From: JAKAGZ01 sp963772675
Lineage (GTDB): Bacteria > Bacteroidota > Ignavibacteria > Ignavibacteriales > Ignavibacteriaceae
DNA length: 64,000 nt
Assembly: GCA_963772675.1 (NCBI GenBank)
Contig: CAVYYF010000005.1
Coordinates: 992,001 to 1,056,000 of the forward strand
Direction: 5' to 3'
The notes below the pieces were generated by a model. That model did no database searches and had not been told where the DNA came from. It saw nothing but the letters and a program-made list of their open reading frames with translations. Positions 39,817 to 48,679 of this stretch are shown one piece after another. Position 1 is the first letter of the stretch. Each line of letters opens with the position of its first letter. Made by a program: the position numbers and the translations under genes.

Positions 39817-39890
39817 GGCGGGGTAGCTCAGTAGGTTAGAGCAGTGGAATCATAATCCACGTGTCGGGGGTTCGAATCCCTCCCCCGCTA
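39817..39890 (+). tRNA. tRNA-Met (CAT)
   Basis: Acceptor GGCGGGG pairs with CCCCGCT, D-stem GCTC/GAGC, anticodon stem GTGGA/TCCAC around loop ATCATAA (anticodon CAT), and T-arm GGGGG-TTCGAAT-CCCTC. The discriminator is A and CCA is not encoded. The intact 1-72 pair (G-T) argues against initiator tRNA. A tRNA-Ile2 read through lysidine is not excluded, but the anticodon stem looks more like elongator Met. Confidence 0.9.
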
Positions 39891-39913
39891 CAGTTAAGAG
39901 AAAGGAGTTAGAT

Positions 39914-40267
39914 ATGTATTCGTTTTTAGTGATATTATCTTCAATAATTGCAGTATTGATGATGGTTATTGTTTTATTGCAATCGAGCAAGGGCGGAGGA
40001 CTGGCCGGAACATTTGGCGGGGCTGGTAATATGGGTTCCATGTTCGGAACAAGAAGAACGGCTGATTTTTTAAGTAAAGCAACCTGGTGGCTGGGTGGCT
40101 CTATGGCAGTACTGGCAATTGTGATTAACCTGTTTTTTCTCCCGGGACAAAGCACAAAGGCACAAAGAGAAAGTATTATTCAGAACTCACAGCAACAGGT
40201 TCCTCAGCAACCTAGTTTACCTCAGCAACTTCCGCCGTCAACTCAGCAGCAGCAGCCGAACAAATAA
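39914..40267 (+). CDS. secG: Preprotein translocase subunit SecG
   Basis: 117 residues. Two membrane segments (about 1-20 and 52-75) flank the conserved LLQSSKGGGLAGTFGGAGNMGSMFGTR, the SecG signature. The C-terminus is a Gln/Pro-rich tail. It is part of SecYEG in the inner membrane. It begins 24 bases after the tRNA, with AAAGGAG before ATG 39914, so the tRNA and secG may be cotranscribed. Confidence 0.95.
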   Translation: MYSFLVILSSIIAVLMMVIVLLQSSKGGGLAGTFGGAGNMGSMFGTRRTADFLSKATWWLGGSMAVLAIVINLFFLPGQSTKAQRESIIQNSQQQVPQQPSLPQQLPPSTQQQQPNK

Positions 40268-40290
40268 AATTGGTTAACCTATTTGAAATT

Positions 40291-40325
40291 AATGCCTTGG
40301 TGATAGTGCACTAAGGCATTTTTAA
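40291..40325 (+). terminator. Terminator between secG and the convergent dacB
   Basis: AATGCCTT (40291-40298) pairs with AAGGCATT (40313-40320), extended inward by GGTG/CACT, then TTTTTAAT. It terminates secG; in the reverse direction the tail is weaker. Confidence 0.85.
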
Positions 40326-40334
40326 TAAGAAGTT

Positions 40335-41582
40335 TTATTGCAGCGAAGTCAGGGCTTCAACAATTTTGTCTTCTATTCTTCTGTGGAATCTCGTTCCGCC
40401 CCTACTAAACTGAAATATCATACTGACAACTAACTCTTCACCGTCATTTGTAGTTAGATAACCTGAAAGCGAAGTAACACCATTAAGGGTTCCGGTTTTT
40501 CCGTGGAAATTATTTTCAGCCTTTGTCCTTCTCATCCTGGTATCCAGTGTTCCGTCCACACCGGCGATACTCAATGAATTGTAGTAGTCTTTAAAATGTT
40601 TAAGATCGAAATACATCTCTTCAAGTGTTCCCGCAATAGCACCGACGGTTATCTGATCATAACGTGAAATTCCTGAACCGTCGACAACAGAAGTACCTTT
40701 TGAATAAATACCATGATCATCCAGAAAGCTTAATACTGCCTGTGTTGCATAAAATGAATTGCCTTGTTTGCCTGAAGTTTCAGCACCTAATGTCTTAAAG
40801 AGGCATTCAGCCAAAAAGTTATCGCTGTGTTTGTTTGTCTCCTTAATTAGTTCACGAAGCTTTACACTTGATTCAACTAATAATCTAGCAGAATCAGGTG
40901 TTACACCTTTGGTTGCCCTACCAGTGACAAAAATTCCTTTCTTTTTAAGTTTTTCTCTTAAGACTTCAGCAGCATAAAGAGGAGGATCACCTACATTAAT
41001 AAAATAGCCACGCAATCTTCCCCTTCTTCTTCTGTAAATCACTTTTCTGTTTCTATCAAGTACGAGCGCAGAAACAGCAGGAAGCCTGACATTTGCTTCT
41101 TCTTCATTGATCCAGTCCTTTCGACTATAAATGTTATCGAAATAAGTATCATCGCCTAGAATATCCCCGGTGATTTTTTTTATGCCTTTGTTTATCAACA
41201 CAGTGATCAGGGAATCCATATCTGAAGAGGTAAATAATGAATTTCCGTATCCTTTGATATACAGATTTCCATTTATTACGCTGTCGGCTAGATCTTCATC
41301 ATCGGACAAAATCTTGGTCGATAAAGTAAAATTTCCGCCGAGTGCAGTAAGTGAGGCAGCGGTTGTAAATAGTTTAGTGTTTGAAGCAGGTATCATAGAT
41401 TCAGCAGGATTTAGCTGAAAAATTGTATCCTGAGTCAACGGTTTAATTATCAGCAATGCAATCTTAGTTGAAGACGGCACTTTTGAAAGGATATTTTCAA
41501 TTTGTTTCCTAACATCTTCAGGCGTATTAGCTAAAGATTGGAAACAAATCAGTAAAAAAAAGAAAACAATTTTTTTGATCAT
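40335..41582 (-). CDS. dacB: D-Ala-D-Ala carboxypeptidase/endopeptidase, PBP4 type
   Basis: 415 residues with a signal peptide (IVFFFLLICFQSLA). Peptidase S13 motifs are all visible: SxxK as PASNTKLFTTAAS, SxN as SDNFLAECL, and KTG as HGKTGTLNGV. It trims peptidoglycan pentapeptides or cleaves cross-links in the periplasm. It is somewhat shorter than E. coli DacB (477) but similar to Bacteroidota members. ATG at 41582. Confidence 0.93.
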   Translation of the reverse strand: MIKKIVFFFLLICFQSLANTPEDVRKQIENILSKVPSSTKIALLIIKPLTQDTIFQLNPAESMIPASNTKLFTTAASLTALGGNFTLSTKILSDDEDLADSVINGNLYIKGYGNSLFTSSDMDSLITVLINKGIKKITGDILGDDTYFDNIYSRKDWINEEEANVRLPAVSALVLDRNRKVIYRRRRGRLRGYFINVGDPPLYAAEVLREKLKKKGIFVTGRATKGVTPDSARLLVESSVKLRELIKETNKHSDNFLAECLFKTLGAETSGKQGNSFYATQAVLSFLDDHGIYSKGTSVVDGSGISRYDQITVGAIAGTLEEMYFDLKHFKDYYNSLSIAGVDGTLDTRMRRTKAENNFHGKTGTLNGVTSLSGYLTTNDGEELVVSMIFQFSRGGTRFHRRIEDKIVEALTSLQ

Positions 41583-41744
41583 CTGAGAGTTTATACTTGA
41601 AAAATGTTATTTTAATACCAAGCTAAAGTTAAAAATTATTTCTCTTAAAATTGAATAATTATAGTGTACCGAAAGCACGTTTTAGGCCAACCGGGCAGTA
41701 TTATTTATCTCATTTAATATACAAATATCTCAAAAAGGATAATT

Positions 41745-42608
41745 ATGGCAAAGAAAAAAGAACTATTGAAAGCTTATGAAGATCTTGATTTCTTAAATTC
41801 ACCGAACGGTAGGATTATAAGAATTCTTAGTGAATTCCTGCAGCCGCAGGCAAATTTTAAAAGACAAAAAATTGTTGATACCATTGTTTTCTTTGGTTCT
41901 GCCAGGTTGAAATCTAAAAGAGAAGCTACAGCTGAATACAATAAACTGAAGAAATCTGATCCAAAATCATTTAAGGATTTTGCCGAGGAATTAAGAAGAG
42001 TTCAGCACAACGTCGAAATGTCAAAATATTATGACGACGCGGTTGAATTATCAAAGAGATTAACACAGTGGTCACTCGGTCTTGATACAGAGGGGCGCAG
42101 ATTTATAGTCTGCACTGGCGGCGGACCGGGAATTATGGAAGCTGCAAACAAAGGAGCAAAACTTGCTGGCGGTAAATCTATCGGGCTGAACATCAGTATT
42201 CCATTTGAGCAATTTGTAAATAAGTATGTTCCTAGAGATCTTAGCTTTGAGTTTCATTACTTTTTTATGAGAAAGTTCTGGTTTGCATACCTTGCCAAAT
42301 CGCTGATAGTTTTCCCGGGTGGATTCGGAACTATGGATGAATTCTTCGAGATACTTACTTTGATACAAACCAGAAAAATAAAAAAGAAAATGCTGCTTCT
42401 CGTTTACGATGAAAAGTATTGGGGAAAAATCATTAATTTCAAGGCGCTGTCTGATAATGGTATGATCAGTGTTAATGATAGTAAAATATTTTCGTTCTGC
42501 AATACCGTAGACGAGGCATTCAAATTGATAACTACTTTCTTTGAGAAAACATATCTGAGTAAAAAGGAAGAGAAGAAACTGGAAGAACCGATTATGCATC
42601 TGGAGTAG
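41745..42608 (+). CDS. LOG family protein (TIGR00730-like Rossmann fold)
   Basis: 287 residues. The signatures CTGGGPGIMEAANKGA and PGGFGTMDEFFEILT match LOG proteins, which hydrolyse nucleoside 5'-monophosphates to base and ribose 5-phosphate. The long N-terminal part (about 110 residues, with IVFFGSARLKSK) is like the larger PpnN-related bacterial type. AAAAGGATAATT precedes ATG 41745. A bidirectional terminator follows. Confidence 0.9.
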   Translation: MAKKKELLKAYEDLDFLNSPNGRIIRILSEFLQPQANFKRQKIVDTIVFFGSARLKSKREATAEYNKLKKSDPKSFKDFAEELRRVQHNVEMSKYYDDAVELSKRLTQWSLGLDTEGRRFIVCTGGGPGIMEAANKGAKLAGGKSIGLNISIPFEQFVNKYVPRDLSFEFHYFFMRKFWFAYLAKSLIVFPGGFGTMDEFFEILTLIQTRKIKKKMLLLVYDEKYWGKIINFKALSDNGMISVNDSKIFSFCNTVDEAFKLITTFFEKTYLSKKEEKKLEEPIMHLE

Positions 42609-42616
42609 AAACAAAA

Positions 42617-42643
42617 ATGCCCCTCAACGAGGGGCATTTTTTT
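42617..42643. terminator. Bidirectional terminator between LOG gene and rpsU
   Basis: ATGCCCCTC (42617-42625) and GAGGGGCAT (42629-42637) form a perfect nine-pair stem around AAC. T runs occur on both strands (TTTTTTT to the right, ATTTTT on the minus strand), so it serves both convergent genes. Its right edge touches the rpsU stop codon. Confidence 0.93.
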
Positions 42644-42836
42644 AATCCCTGTTATAATCTGAGCGGTGCGCTCTTCTAGCAGCCTTTATTTTCTCCATTC
42701 TTTTTTTGATGGAAGGCTTAACGAAAAAGGTTCTCTTTTTATATTCTTTTAATACTCCTGATCTTTCGTATTTCTTTTTAAATCGCCTAAGAGCCTTATC
42801 GATGGATTCGTTGTCTCCAACTGTTATCCCTACCAA
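42642..42836 (-). CDS. rpsU: 30S ribosomal protein S21
   Basis: 64 residues. It begins MVGITVGDNESIDKALRRFK and ends in a basic tail (RMEKIKAARRAHRSDYNRD), both typical of S21. Length and charge fit the family exactly. It assists mRNA start-site recognition on the 30S subunit. It lies 24 bases after the zinc-ribbon/Tudor-like gene on the same strand, so the two are probably cotranscribed. Confidence 0.97.
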   Translation of the reverse strand: MVGITVGDNESIDKALRRFKKKYERSGVLKEYKKRTFFVKPSIKKRMEKIKAARRAHRSDYNRD

Positions 42837-42860
42837 ATTATTTCACCTCACTTTATGGTT

Positions 42861-43247
42861 TTAAGTGTTAACTGATTCAATCAATTTTTTGGGGCCAGAT
42901 TTCTGGAACTCAACAGAAATAGCTTTTTGTCCATTTGACATTATTTCCTTTGAAACAACCTTGCCAAAATCATCCCAGTTTTTGTGGTATATTGAGTCGC
43001 CAATATTAAAACTTTTAGTCGGTTCATATGTTGTGCATTCTCCGTTCTCTATTCCCTCTAATGAGACTTTTGTCTCTTTGACATCATCAACTAAGTCGAT
43101 TATCATCGTCTGCTTGCATTTTTTGCATTTTGCCCATCTTTTCTTCCCCTGTTCTTCCTCTGTAGTTGAAACCTCTCCAGCTAACTCCATTTTTCTCATA
43201 GTGTTACAGACGCTGCAAAAAGCCTCAACATTTTTTATTCTAGCCAT
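42861..43247 (-). CDS. Zinc-ribbon protein with C-terminal Tudor/KOW-like domain
   Basis: 128 residues from ATG 43247, chosen because AAGGAAGG lies just before it; an upstream in-frame start at 43292 has no such site. Two CxxC knuckles (CSVC and CKKC) make a likely zinc ribbon in residues 10-50. The C-terminal half, FNIGDSIYHKNWDDFGKVVS and ISVEFQKSGPKKLIE, resembles the Tudor-like end of PcrA/UvrD that contacts RNA polymerase. Next to rpsU, a transcription- or translation-related role is possible. The function is inferred only. Confidence 0.65.
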   Translation of the reverse strand: MARIKNVEAFCSVCNTMRKMELAGEVSTTEEEQGKKRWAKCKKCKQTMIIDLVDDVKETKVSLEGIENGECTTYEPTKSFNIGDSIYHKNWDDFGKVVSKEIMSNGQKAISVEFQKSGPKKLIESVNT

Positions 43248-43551
43248 TTTAAAATACCTTCCTTTGGAATAGTCGGACTTTAAATATATCAAACCTTTGG
43301 TGGATAATCAAGTTAGAGCCCTTTTCAAGAATTTTTCTTCCACACCGGTTGTTGTTACAAAAAGAAGTGATTTTGGAGTAATTGTCCATTTTTCAAGTAA
43401 CAATTCTAGGAATTGCTCAAAAGACTGATTCACCACTGGAAATCGGCTTTTTACACATTTCAGGCAGAAGAATAGTATAATTTGTCGCAGCTGACATATC
43501 ACTGGGTTCGGCAGGATATAATGCTTCGAATCCTAAATCTTTCTACTTCCT
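43248..43551. other. Gap with a possible relic reading frame
   Basis: On the minus strand, in frame with the anti-sigma gene and after its stop, the sequence reads KDLGFEALYPAEPSDMSAA and then TNYTILLPEMCKKP before a stop near 43430. A second frame carries EQFLELLLEKWTITPKSLLF to 43308. They might be one small gene broken by a single indel. I do not recognise a family, and no clear start was found. Confidence 0.3.
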
Positions 43552-44391
43552 CTATTTGTGAGCTAAAAAGCTATCCGGCAGTTCTTCATCCGCACAATTT
43601 GTTATGAGTGCGAGTACATTATCATTTTGCTTTTTTATTACCGTTACAAAATTATTTTGTCTGGATACGTACTTATTGCCGTTTCGGAGATAGTTCAACA
43701 GATCTTCTGTCAAATGGATGATACTGTCGCCTTTGAAGTAATCTTCGTGTACCTGGAAAACATAAATAAATTTTCCGTTCTTTGCTGTATAAATATGGTG
43801 AGCAAATATCTCTCCGTGGTGTTCATAGACCGAAGCGCCTGCAAGAGAATAATTATTATAAGTAGGAATAATCGTTACGTATTTTACACCCTGAGATTGG
43901 AAGAAATTTTTTATATCCTCAGGATTGTCTGATGTAAATTGGATCTTGTTATTGCCGTTAAGAAAATCAGCGAAATATGATTGTGCGAGCACAATCATAT
44001 TGTTCTTTCCTGTTTGCTCTGAAATATTGTTTGAAGTGAGATCAGGCCTGTTAATTAATAGAAGAACCAGTGCCAGCAAAATAATACCTGCAGTACTGTA
44101 TGCAATAAATCTTTGTGAATATATTCTTGAGGCCAGTGAACTTTTTTTTGCCGGTATAACTCTTTCTTTTGATAGTTTTTCCAGTATGTCCTTTTTTATT
44201 CTATCTGGAGTTCCCTTTACAATGCCTTTCCTGTTCACCAACCTTTTTGTTAATGATTCTGTTTTCAGGTCAAAATCCAGCGTTGGATCTTTTTCGATCT
44301 CTGTTTTAAAATTACTCAGTTCTTCCTGACTTTTTATTTCATTATCCAGGTAAGCAGTAATTAATTCTTTTATGTTTCTTTTATTTCCCAT
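43552..44391 (-). CDS. Anti-sigma factor-like membrane protein
   Basis: 279 residues from ATG 44391. The N-terminus (IKELITAYLDNEIKSQEELSN) looks like the zinc-less helical sigma-binding part of anti-sigma factors. A single membrane segment (about 95-112, FIAYSTAGIILLALVLLLIN) follows, then a periplasmic domain with HHGEIFAHHIYTAKNGKFIYVFQ. It begins 12 bases after the ECF sigma gene, the usual arrangement for a sigma factor and its inhibitor. The periplasmic part would sense an unknown signal. Confidence 0.8.
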   Translation of the reverse strand: MGNKRNIKELITAYLDNEIKSQEELSNFKTEIEKDPTLDFDLKTESLTKRLVNRKGIVKGTPDRIKKDILEKLSKERVIPAKKSSLASRIYSQRFIAYSTAGIILLALVLLLINRPDLTSNNISEQTGKNNMIVLAQSYFADFLNGNNKIQFTSDNPEDIKNFFQSQGVKYVTIIPTYNNYSLAGASVYEHHGEIFAHHIYTAKNGKFIYVFQVHEDYFKGDSIIHLTEDLLNYLRNGNKYVSRQNNFVTVIKKQNDNVLALITNCADEELPDSFLAHK

Positions 44392-44403
44392 TGTTGTCAA
44401 AGT

Positions 44404-44976
44404 TTACCCATTTGAAGACAGGTAACCTTTTCCTTCCGCATATTTGTAAAGTTTAGTAAATAAAATTTTCCTCGCTCTATGTAGTCGCGATCTGACTGTT
44501 CCAATCGGGCAGTCAACGAAATCTGCAATTTCTTCATAAGAGAAGCCCTCAATGTCACAAAGGATCACGACGGTTCTAAAATCTTCCGGCAGAGAATTTA
44601 CAGCTTCAGATATTTCATCATCAAGGAGATTATCGTATAAATCTTTTTCCAGGTGTGAAGAGTCTGTCCACGAAGATTTTATATTCTCATAAAAATTTTC
44701 AATTTCTTCATAATCAACTTTATCAGGTTCCTTAACCTGTTTTCTGTAAGAGTTGATATATGTGTTCTTCATAATTCTAAACAACCAGGCCTTGCAATTA
44801 GTTCCTTTTTCAAATTTATCGAAAAAACGAAACGATTTTAGGTAGGTTTCCTGGATAAGGTCATGTGCATCATCTGAGTCACCAGTCATACGCAGCGCAA
44901 AATTGTAAAGTGAATCCATATGTGGTATGGCTTCAGCTTCAAAATCTGCATATATCTGTTTTTGTTCTTTTAGCAT
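44404..44976 (-). CDS. ECF (sigma-70 family) RNA polymerase sigma factor
   Basis: 190 residues from ATG 44976; the longer frame uses TTG 45018 and adds a residue block not typical of ECF factors, so the ATG is preferred although no clear Shine-Dalgarno is seen. Region 2 is HMDSLYNFALRMTGDSDDAHDLIQETYLKSFR with KAWLFRIMKNTYINSYRK. Region 4 is LPEDFRTVVILCDIEGFSYEEIADFVDCPIGTVRSRLHRAR. It is followed by its likely anti-sigma factor. Targets are unknown. Confidence 0.92.
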   Translation of the reverse strand: MLKEQKQIYADFEAEAIPHMDSLYNFALRMTGDSDDAHDLIQETYLKSFRFFDKFEKGTNCKAWLFRIMKNTYINSYRKQVKEPDKVDYEEIENFYENIKSSWTDSSHLEKDLYDNLLDDEISEAVNSLPEDFRTVVILCDIEGFSYEEIADFVDCPIGTVRSRLHRARKILFTKLYKYAEGKGYLSSNG

Positions 44977-45064
44977 AGTAAGAAGCAATGGGAACTTATT
45001 TGAGGGATAAAACCTCAAAATTCTATCAATTCAAAAAAATATGAAAGTAAAGTTAGAGAAATTT

Positions 45065-46477
45065 CTAATAAACAGTTCCATTTTTTATTTCACCCGAGAA
45101 ATTATCAATGCTGTAAAGAAAACCATTAATAAGGGCGTATTTTACTTCTGATTTTTCTCTGAATATCAAATTTGCAGGTAAATCAGTCTCTATTTCATCC
45201 GGAAATTTTGTATAGCTGTTTTTTACCAAATTCAGGGGATATTTACTAAATTCGCTGAATTCTGAATCTTTTACCAGCACGTTTGTAAAACCCTTTTTAT
45301 AAAGTTGGCTAAAATCTAAACATGAAAGCTCATCATCTGTATAGTTTTTTTCAGTGTAAGTTTTTCCATATTCAACAGTTAAACCCTTGAAGTCGTGGTC
45401 TTCGTAACCGTAAAGAGTGGAAAGATCTCCTATATCTTCTATTACTGAACTATAGTAAAATCCAGTTGAATCCTGTGTATTAACTTCTTCAAGGTTTACA
45501 GAGATATCGATCAGGAATTTTTTACCATCTCTAACGATTGAAATGTTCCTGAAAATAATATCTCGCAGAAATTCACGGTTTTCAGGGATTGAATTATAAA
45601 TGTTTATCTTTTCGTTTTTGTAGTTTTTTTCGGCGATGCTTTTGATAGAGCAGAGTAAAGCAATAAAGTTTAATTTCCGGATAAACTGTTTTTCAGGATC
45701 ATTTTTCCATCCGCCCGATTCTATCAGTATTGTGGAAGTTCCTAGTTTCTGCGAAATATCCCCGAATGCTCTGGGTTCAAATTCATCTGAATATTTCGCA
45801 ATGTGGCCAGGTATGAATTCCGAAAGTAATTTGTGGAGCTTTACAATTAGTTTTGCCGCGTCATTTCTGACAGCGTTCATTTTGCCTTTTTCATCAAATG
45901 GCGGGGCAAGAAAAGAAATTGTGACCGGTTTGGATGTTTTTCCAACAGAATACCTTGTGCTCTGGTCGTGAAGATTGAATCCGAAATTTGCTTTTAATTC
46001 CTTAAGATATTTCATTAATATTTTTGCTTCTTCGGACTGCAATCTAAGAGCATCCCTATTAATATCAATTCCTAAAGCGTTACGTCTTTGAAAAATTTCT
46101 GCTCCGTCGGGGTTGAGCATGGGCATAAAATATATTGTTAGCTTTTTCTCAATTTCATTTATGAGTTCCACAAAATCATTTTTTGAAGAAAGGAAATTCA
46201 AAATATCAAAAATTGCCATCGTAGCGGTTGCTTCATCCCCGTGCATTTGTGACCAAAGGAAAATTTTAGTTTTTCCATTTCCGAATGAAATTAAAAATAT
46301 ATCACGTCCTTGAGTCGAAGTTCCTGCTTTTTTGACTTTAAAATTATTATTATCTTTTATTTTATTTATGAGAGGGAAAATATCGGCGTGCTTAAATCTT
46401 CTGTTTGCTAAATTTGTTTCAATGTAGTCTTCGTGTTCATAATATAATCTTTTTGCAAACTCTGAATCTGATATCAT
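45065..46477 (-). CDS. M14-family zinc carboxypeptidase-like protein
   Basis: 470 residues without an obvious signal peptide. Zinc ligands are seen as HGDEATA (HxxE) and NLHDQST (second His), with ML NPDG and IDINRDA between, as in carboxypeptidase A-type enzymes. The C-terminal 200 residues are a separate, unassigned domain. Family members cleave C-terminal residues, or act on murein peptides. It stands alone, just upstream of the ECF sigma gene. Confidence 0.82.
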   Translation of the reverse strand: MISDSEFAKRLYYEHEDYIETNLANRRFKHADIFPLINKIKDNNNFKVKKAGTSTQGRDIFLISFGNGKTKIFLWSQMHGDEATATMAIFDILNFLSSKNDFVELINEIEKKLTIYFMPMLNPDGAEIFQRRNALGIDINRDALRLQSEEAKILMKYLKELKANFGFNLHDQSTRYSVGKTSKPVTISFLAPPFDEKGKMNAVRNDAAKLIVKLHKLLSEFIPGHIAKYSDEFEPRAFGDISQKLGTSTILIESGGWKNDPEKQFIRKLNFIALLCSIKSIAEKNYKNEKINIYNSIPENREFLRDIIFRNISIVRDGKKFLIDISVNLEEVNTQDSTGFYYSSVIEDIGDLSTLYGYEDHDFKGLTVEYGKTYTEKNYTDDELSCLDFSQLYKKGFTNVLVKDSEFSEFSKYPLNLVKNSYTKFPDEIETDLPANLIFREKSEVKYALINGFLYSIDNFSGEIKNGTVY

Positions 46478-46581
46478 ATTAATTTAATATTATAAAAATT
46501 AAATCACTGATAGTAATGCAATTTAATTATAACTTTAATTATAAACTAAATAGTTTTTAGATATATAAGATAAGGAGAGTT

Positions 46582-47127
46582 ATGGCAACCAAAACTCTGA
46601 AAATCGGATCAACAATGCCGGCCTTTAATTTGAAGGGAGTTGATGGTAAAACATACGATTCTGAATTGTTCAAAGATAAAAAGGTCCTTATAGTAATTTT
46701 TAGCTGTAATCATTGTCCTTATGTTCAGGCATATGAAGACAGGATAATAGCTATCCAGAATGATTTTGAAAGTAGAGCCGTTGCTGTTGTGGCTATAAAT
46801 TCAAATGATGATACACAATATGAGGAAGACTCATTTCAGAATATGATAAAACGTTCTAAAGAGAAAAAATTCAATTTTCCATACTTGAGAGATGAGGAGC
46901 AGGAAATTGCAAACAAATTTGATGCATCGCATACGCCGGAAATTTTTATATTCGATGAGAAAAGGGAACTTCGCTATCATGGTAAAATAGACGATAATTG
47001 GAAGGAACCGGAGAAGGTAAAATCAAAATATCTTCAAAATGCGCTGGATGAGTTACTGGCGGGAAAGGAAATTTCTGTGCCAGAGACATTTTCAATTGGC
47101 TGCACAATTAAGTGGAAGAATAAATAA
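46582..47127 (+). CDS. Thioredoxin-fold redoxin (AhpC/TSA-like)
   Basis: 181 residues. The active-site stretch is IFSCNHCPYVQAYEDR with CNHC, a CxxC motif. The N-terminal GSTMPAFNLKGVDGKTY is the usual AhpC/TSA opening, and the HTPEIFIFDEKRELRYHGKIDDNW part is common in TlpA/ResA-like and DUF-type redoxins. There is no signal peptide, so it is probably cytosolic. GGAGAG precedes ATG 46582. Its stop abuts that of the convergent DUF2461 gene. Confidence 0.85.
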   Translation: MATKTLKIGSTMPAFNLKGVDGKTYDSELFKDKKVLIVIFSCNHCPYVQAYEDRIIAIQNDFESRAVAVVAINSNDDTQYEEDSFQNMIKRSKEKKFNFPYLRDEEQEIANKFDASHTPEIFIFDEKRELRYHGKIDDNWKEPEKVKSKYLQNALDELLAGKEISVPETFSIGCTIKWKNK

Positions 47128-47856
47128 TTAATAAGCGACTCCCATTCTTTCCTCAAAATCCTGAATAAGTTTCAAAGGATTAGGAGAAATAGCAAAACAA
47201 TAGATCGGGTAAAGCTTCGAAAAATTTTTTATTGACTCATTCAGAAAATTTGCTGAAGCAATTCTCTTTTGTTTTTTCTCAAATGATTTCTGTAAAAGAA
47301 TATATTCAAGGCCGGAAAAAACCTCAAAGTGTTTATTCAAATTGGCTTTCTTTCTTACAAGGTCGATATCTTTTCCGAATGTGCAAAGATCAAACCTGTT
47401 ATTAAGTTCATATTTATTAAATGCAGCTATAATGTCTTTGCTGTAACTCGATAGATTCTGATTTAAATAAAGATCATCTCCACTTGAGTTATTCAGAAAC
47501 AGTCCATATTCCATTCCATATTTATCAAAATAGACAAAAAACTCACTGTCCATTTTAAATCTTCCGAAATGAATTAGAAAATAAGTCTTGTAGGGGTTGC
47601 CTTTCGTAAAGCGCATATCTTTGTTTATGCGCATTAAAGTTTTATTAAATTTTGGTTCTGTTCTTATGGCGGGATTAAGGTGATTAAAGAATTCTCCTAT
47701 TGCTTCAACATATTCGCGCGCAGGCTTTACAATAACTTCCTGATATCGGTCACGGTTTTTTGAAAACCACTTTAGATTATTATTTCTTTCAAGCTCACTA
47801 AAAAATTTAAAAATACCGGGATCAAAGCCGTTAAATCTCTTCACGGAATCGCTCAA
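47128..47856 (-). CDS. DUF2461 family protein
   Basis: 242 residues. GFDPGIFKFFSELERNNNLKWF, NKTLMRINKDMRFTKGNPYKT and the following FLIHFG match the DUF2461 (TIGR02453) family as I recall it. No enzymatic activity is known. It overlaps the end of the barrel gene upstream by four bases (ATGA), so they are translationally coupled. Confidence 0.8.
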   Translation of the reverse strand: MSDSVKRFNGFDPGIFKFFSELERNNNLKWFSKNRDRYQEVIVKPAREYVEAIGEFFNHLNPAIRTEPKFNKTLMRINKDMRFTKGNPYKTYFLIHFGRFKMDSEFFVYFDKYGMEYGLFLNNSSGDDLYLNQNLSSYSKDIIAAFNKYELNNRFDLCTFGKDIDLVRKKANLNKHFEVFSGLEYILLQKSFEKKQKRIASANFLNESIKNFSKLYPIYCFAISPNPLKLIQDFEERMGVAY

Positions 47857-48500
47857 TACATAGCTCCGATGCTCAGAGAAATAAATATTTCACCAAAATC
47901 ATTTCTCGGCTGGTCGATGAGACTTTCAACGCTGCCACTTAAAAGTCTTGCATAATAATAGCGGATATTTAATCCAACCAGACTTGATTTGTCAGTTCCC
48001 AAATTTGCACCTATACCTATATATCCGCCACCAGCCATATTATTATGGGCTGATCCAAAAGCTTTCAGGAATTCTTTATCGTACGGAGTGGTAAGTACAA
48101 ACGTTGGCCCGACACCAAATTCAACAAACGGTCTCAGATTATCTGAAATTGTTTCAGAAAACATTCTGAATTGTAATCCGACTGTTAAAGGGATTAGAAA
48201 AATTCTGTTCAGTTTACCGTAGGTAAAAGTCTGTAAGGTATAAGGATTAATGTATGTAAATTCATTATCTCCCTTAAATTCCGAAACTGAAAAAGTGCTG
48301 ACCAGCGTAATGTCGGTTGAATATGAGTGTCTGTAAAATCCTCCAAGTCCAAAACCTCCCTCTGTGAAGACAACATCTCCTCCTAAAGCATTCGGTGGAA
48401 AAATTTCAGGTGGTTTTATCGGTACAATTTTGCCAATCCCCTGTGCATTTACATTGATAATGCTAATTAGTAATATTGCCAGTAATGTTAATAATTTCAT
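47853..48500 (-). CDS. Outer-membrane beta-barrel protein, unknown function
   Basis: 215 residues. A signal peptide ends near NVNAQG. The mature protein is a small barrel, with GGFGLGGFYRHSYSTDITLV, LIPLTVGLQFRMF and a final IFISLSIGAMY, and resembles OmpW/opacity-type folds. Coupled to the DUF2461 gene downstream by an ATGA overlap. No specific function can be assigned. Confidence 0.7.
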   Translation of the reverse strand: MKLLTLLAILLISIINVNAQGIGKIVPIKPPEIFPPNALGGDVVFTEGGFGLGGFYRHSYSTDITLVSTFSVSEFKGDNEFTYINPYTLQTFTYGKLNRIFLIPLTVGLQFRMFSETISDNLRPFVEFGVGPTFVLTTPYDKEFLKAFGSAHNNMAGGGYIGIGANLGTDKSSLVGLNIRYYYARLLSGSVESLIDQPRNDFGEIFISLSIGAMY

Positions 48501-48679
48501 ATGACACCAATATTTTTACCTTAAAAATAACGAACCTAAAAGCAATTGCAACATATAAAAAAAGGAATTAATTGTCGCCTGCGAAATTAACTATTCACGA
48601 TTTATAGCCATTTTGTATCTTGCATGCGCTCAAAGTGATCAAAAAGAATAAATCTCGAAAAATGTAGTGAGAGAAAGTT

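Noticed and set aside
39850..40155. Minus-strand frame ending GEGFEPPTRGL
   Set aside because: It is the known spurious peptide produced by translating across a tRNA T-arm; it overlaps tRNA-Met and secG.
43308..43502. 64-residue minus-strand frame as an intact gene
   Set aside because: No convincing start or ribosome-binding site and no recognised family; noted only as a possible relic.
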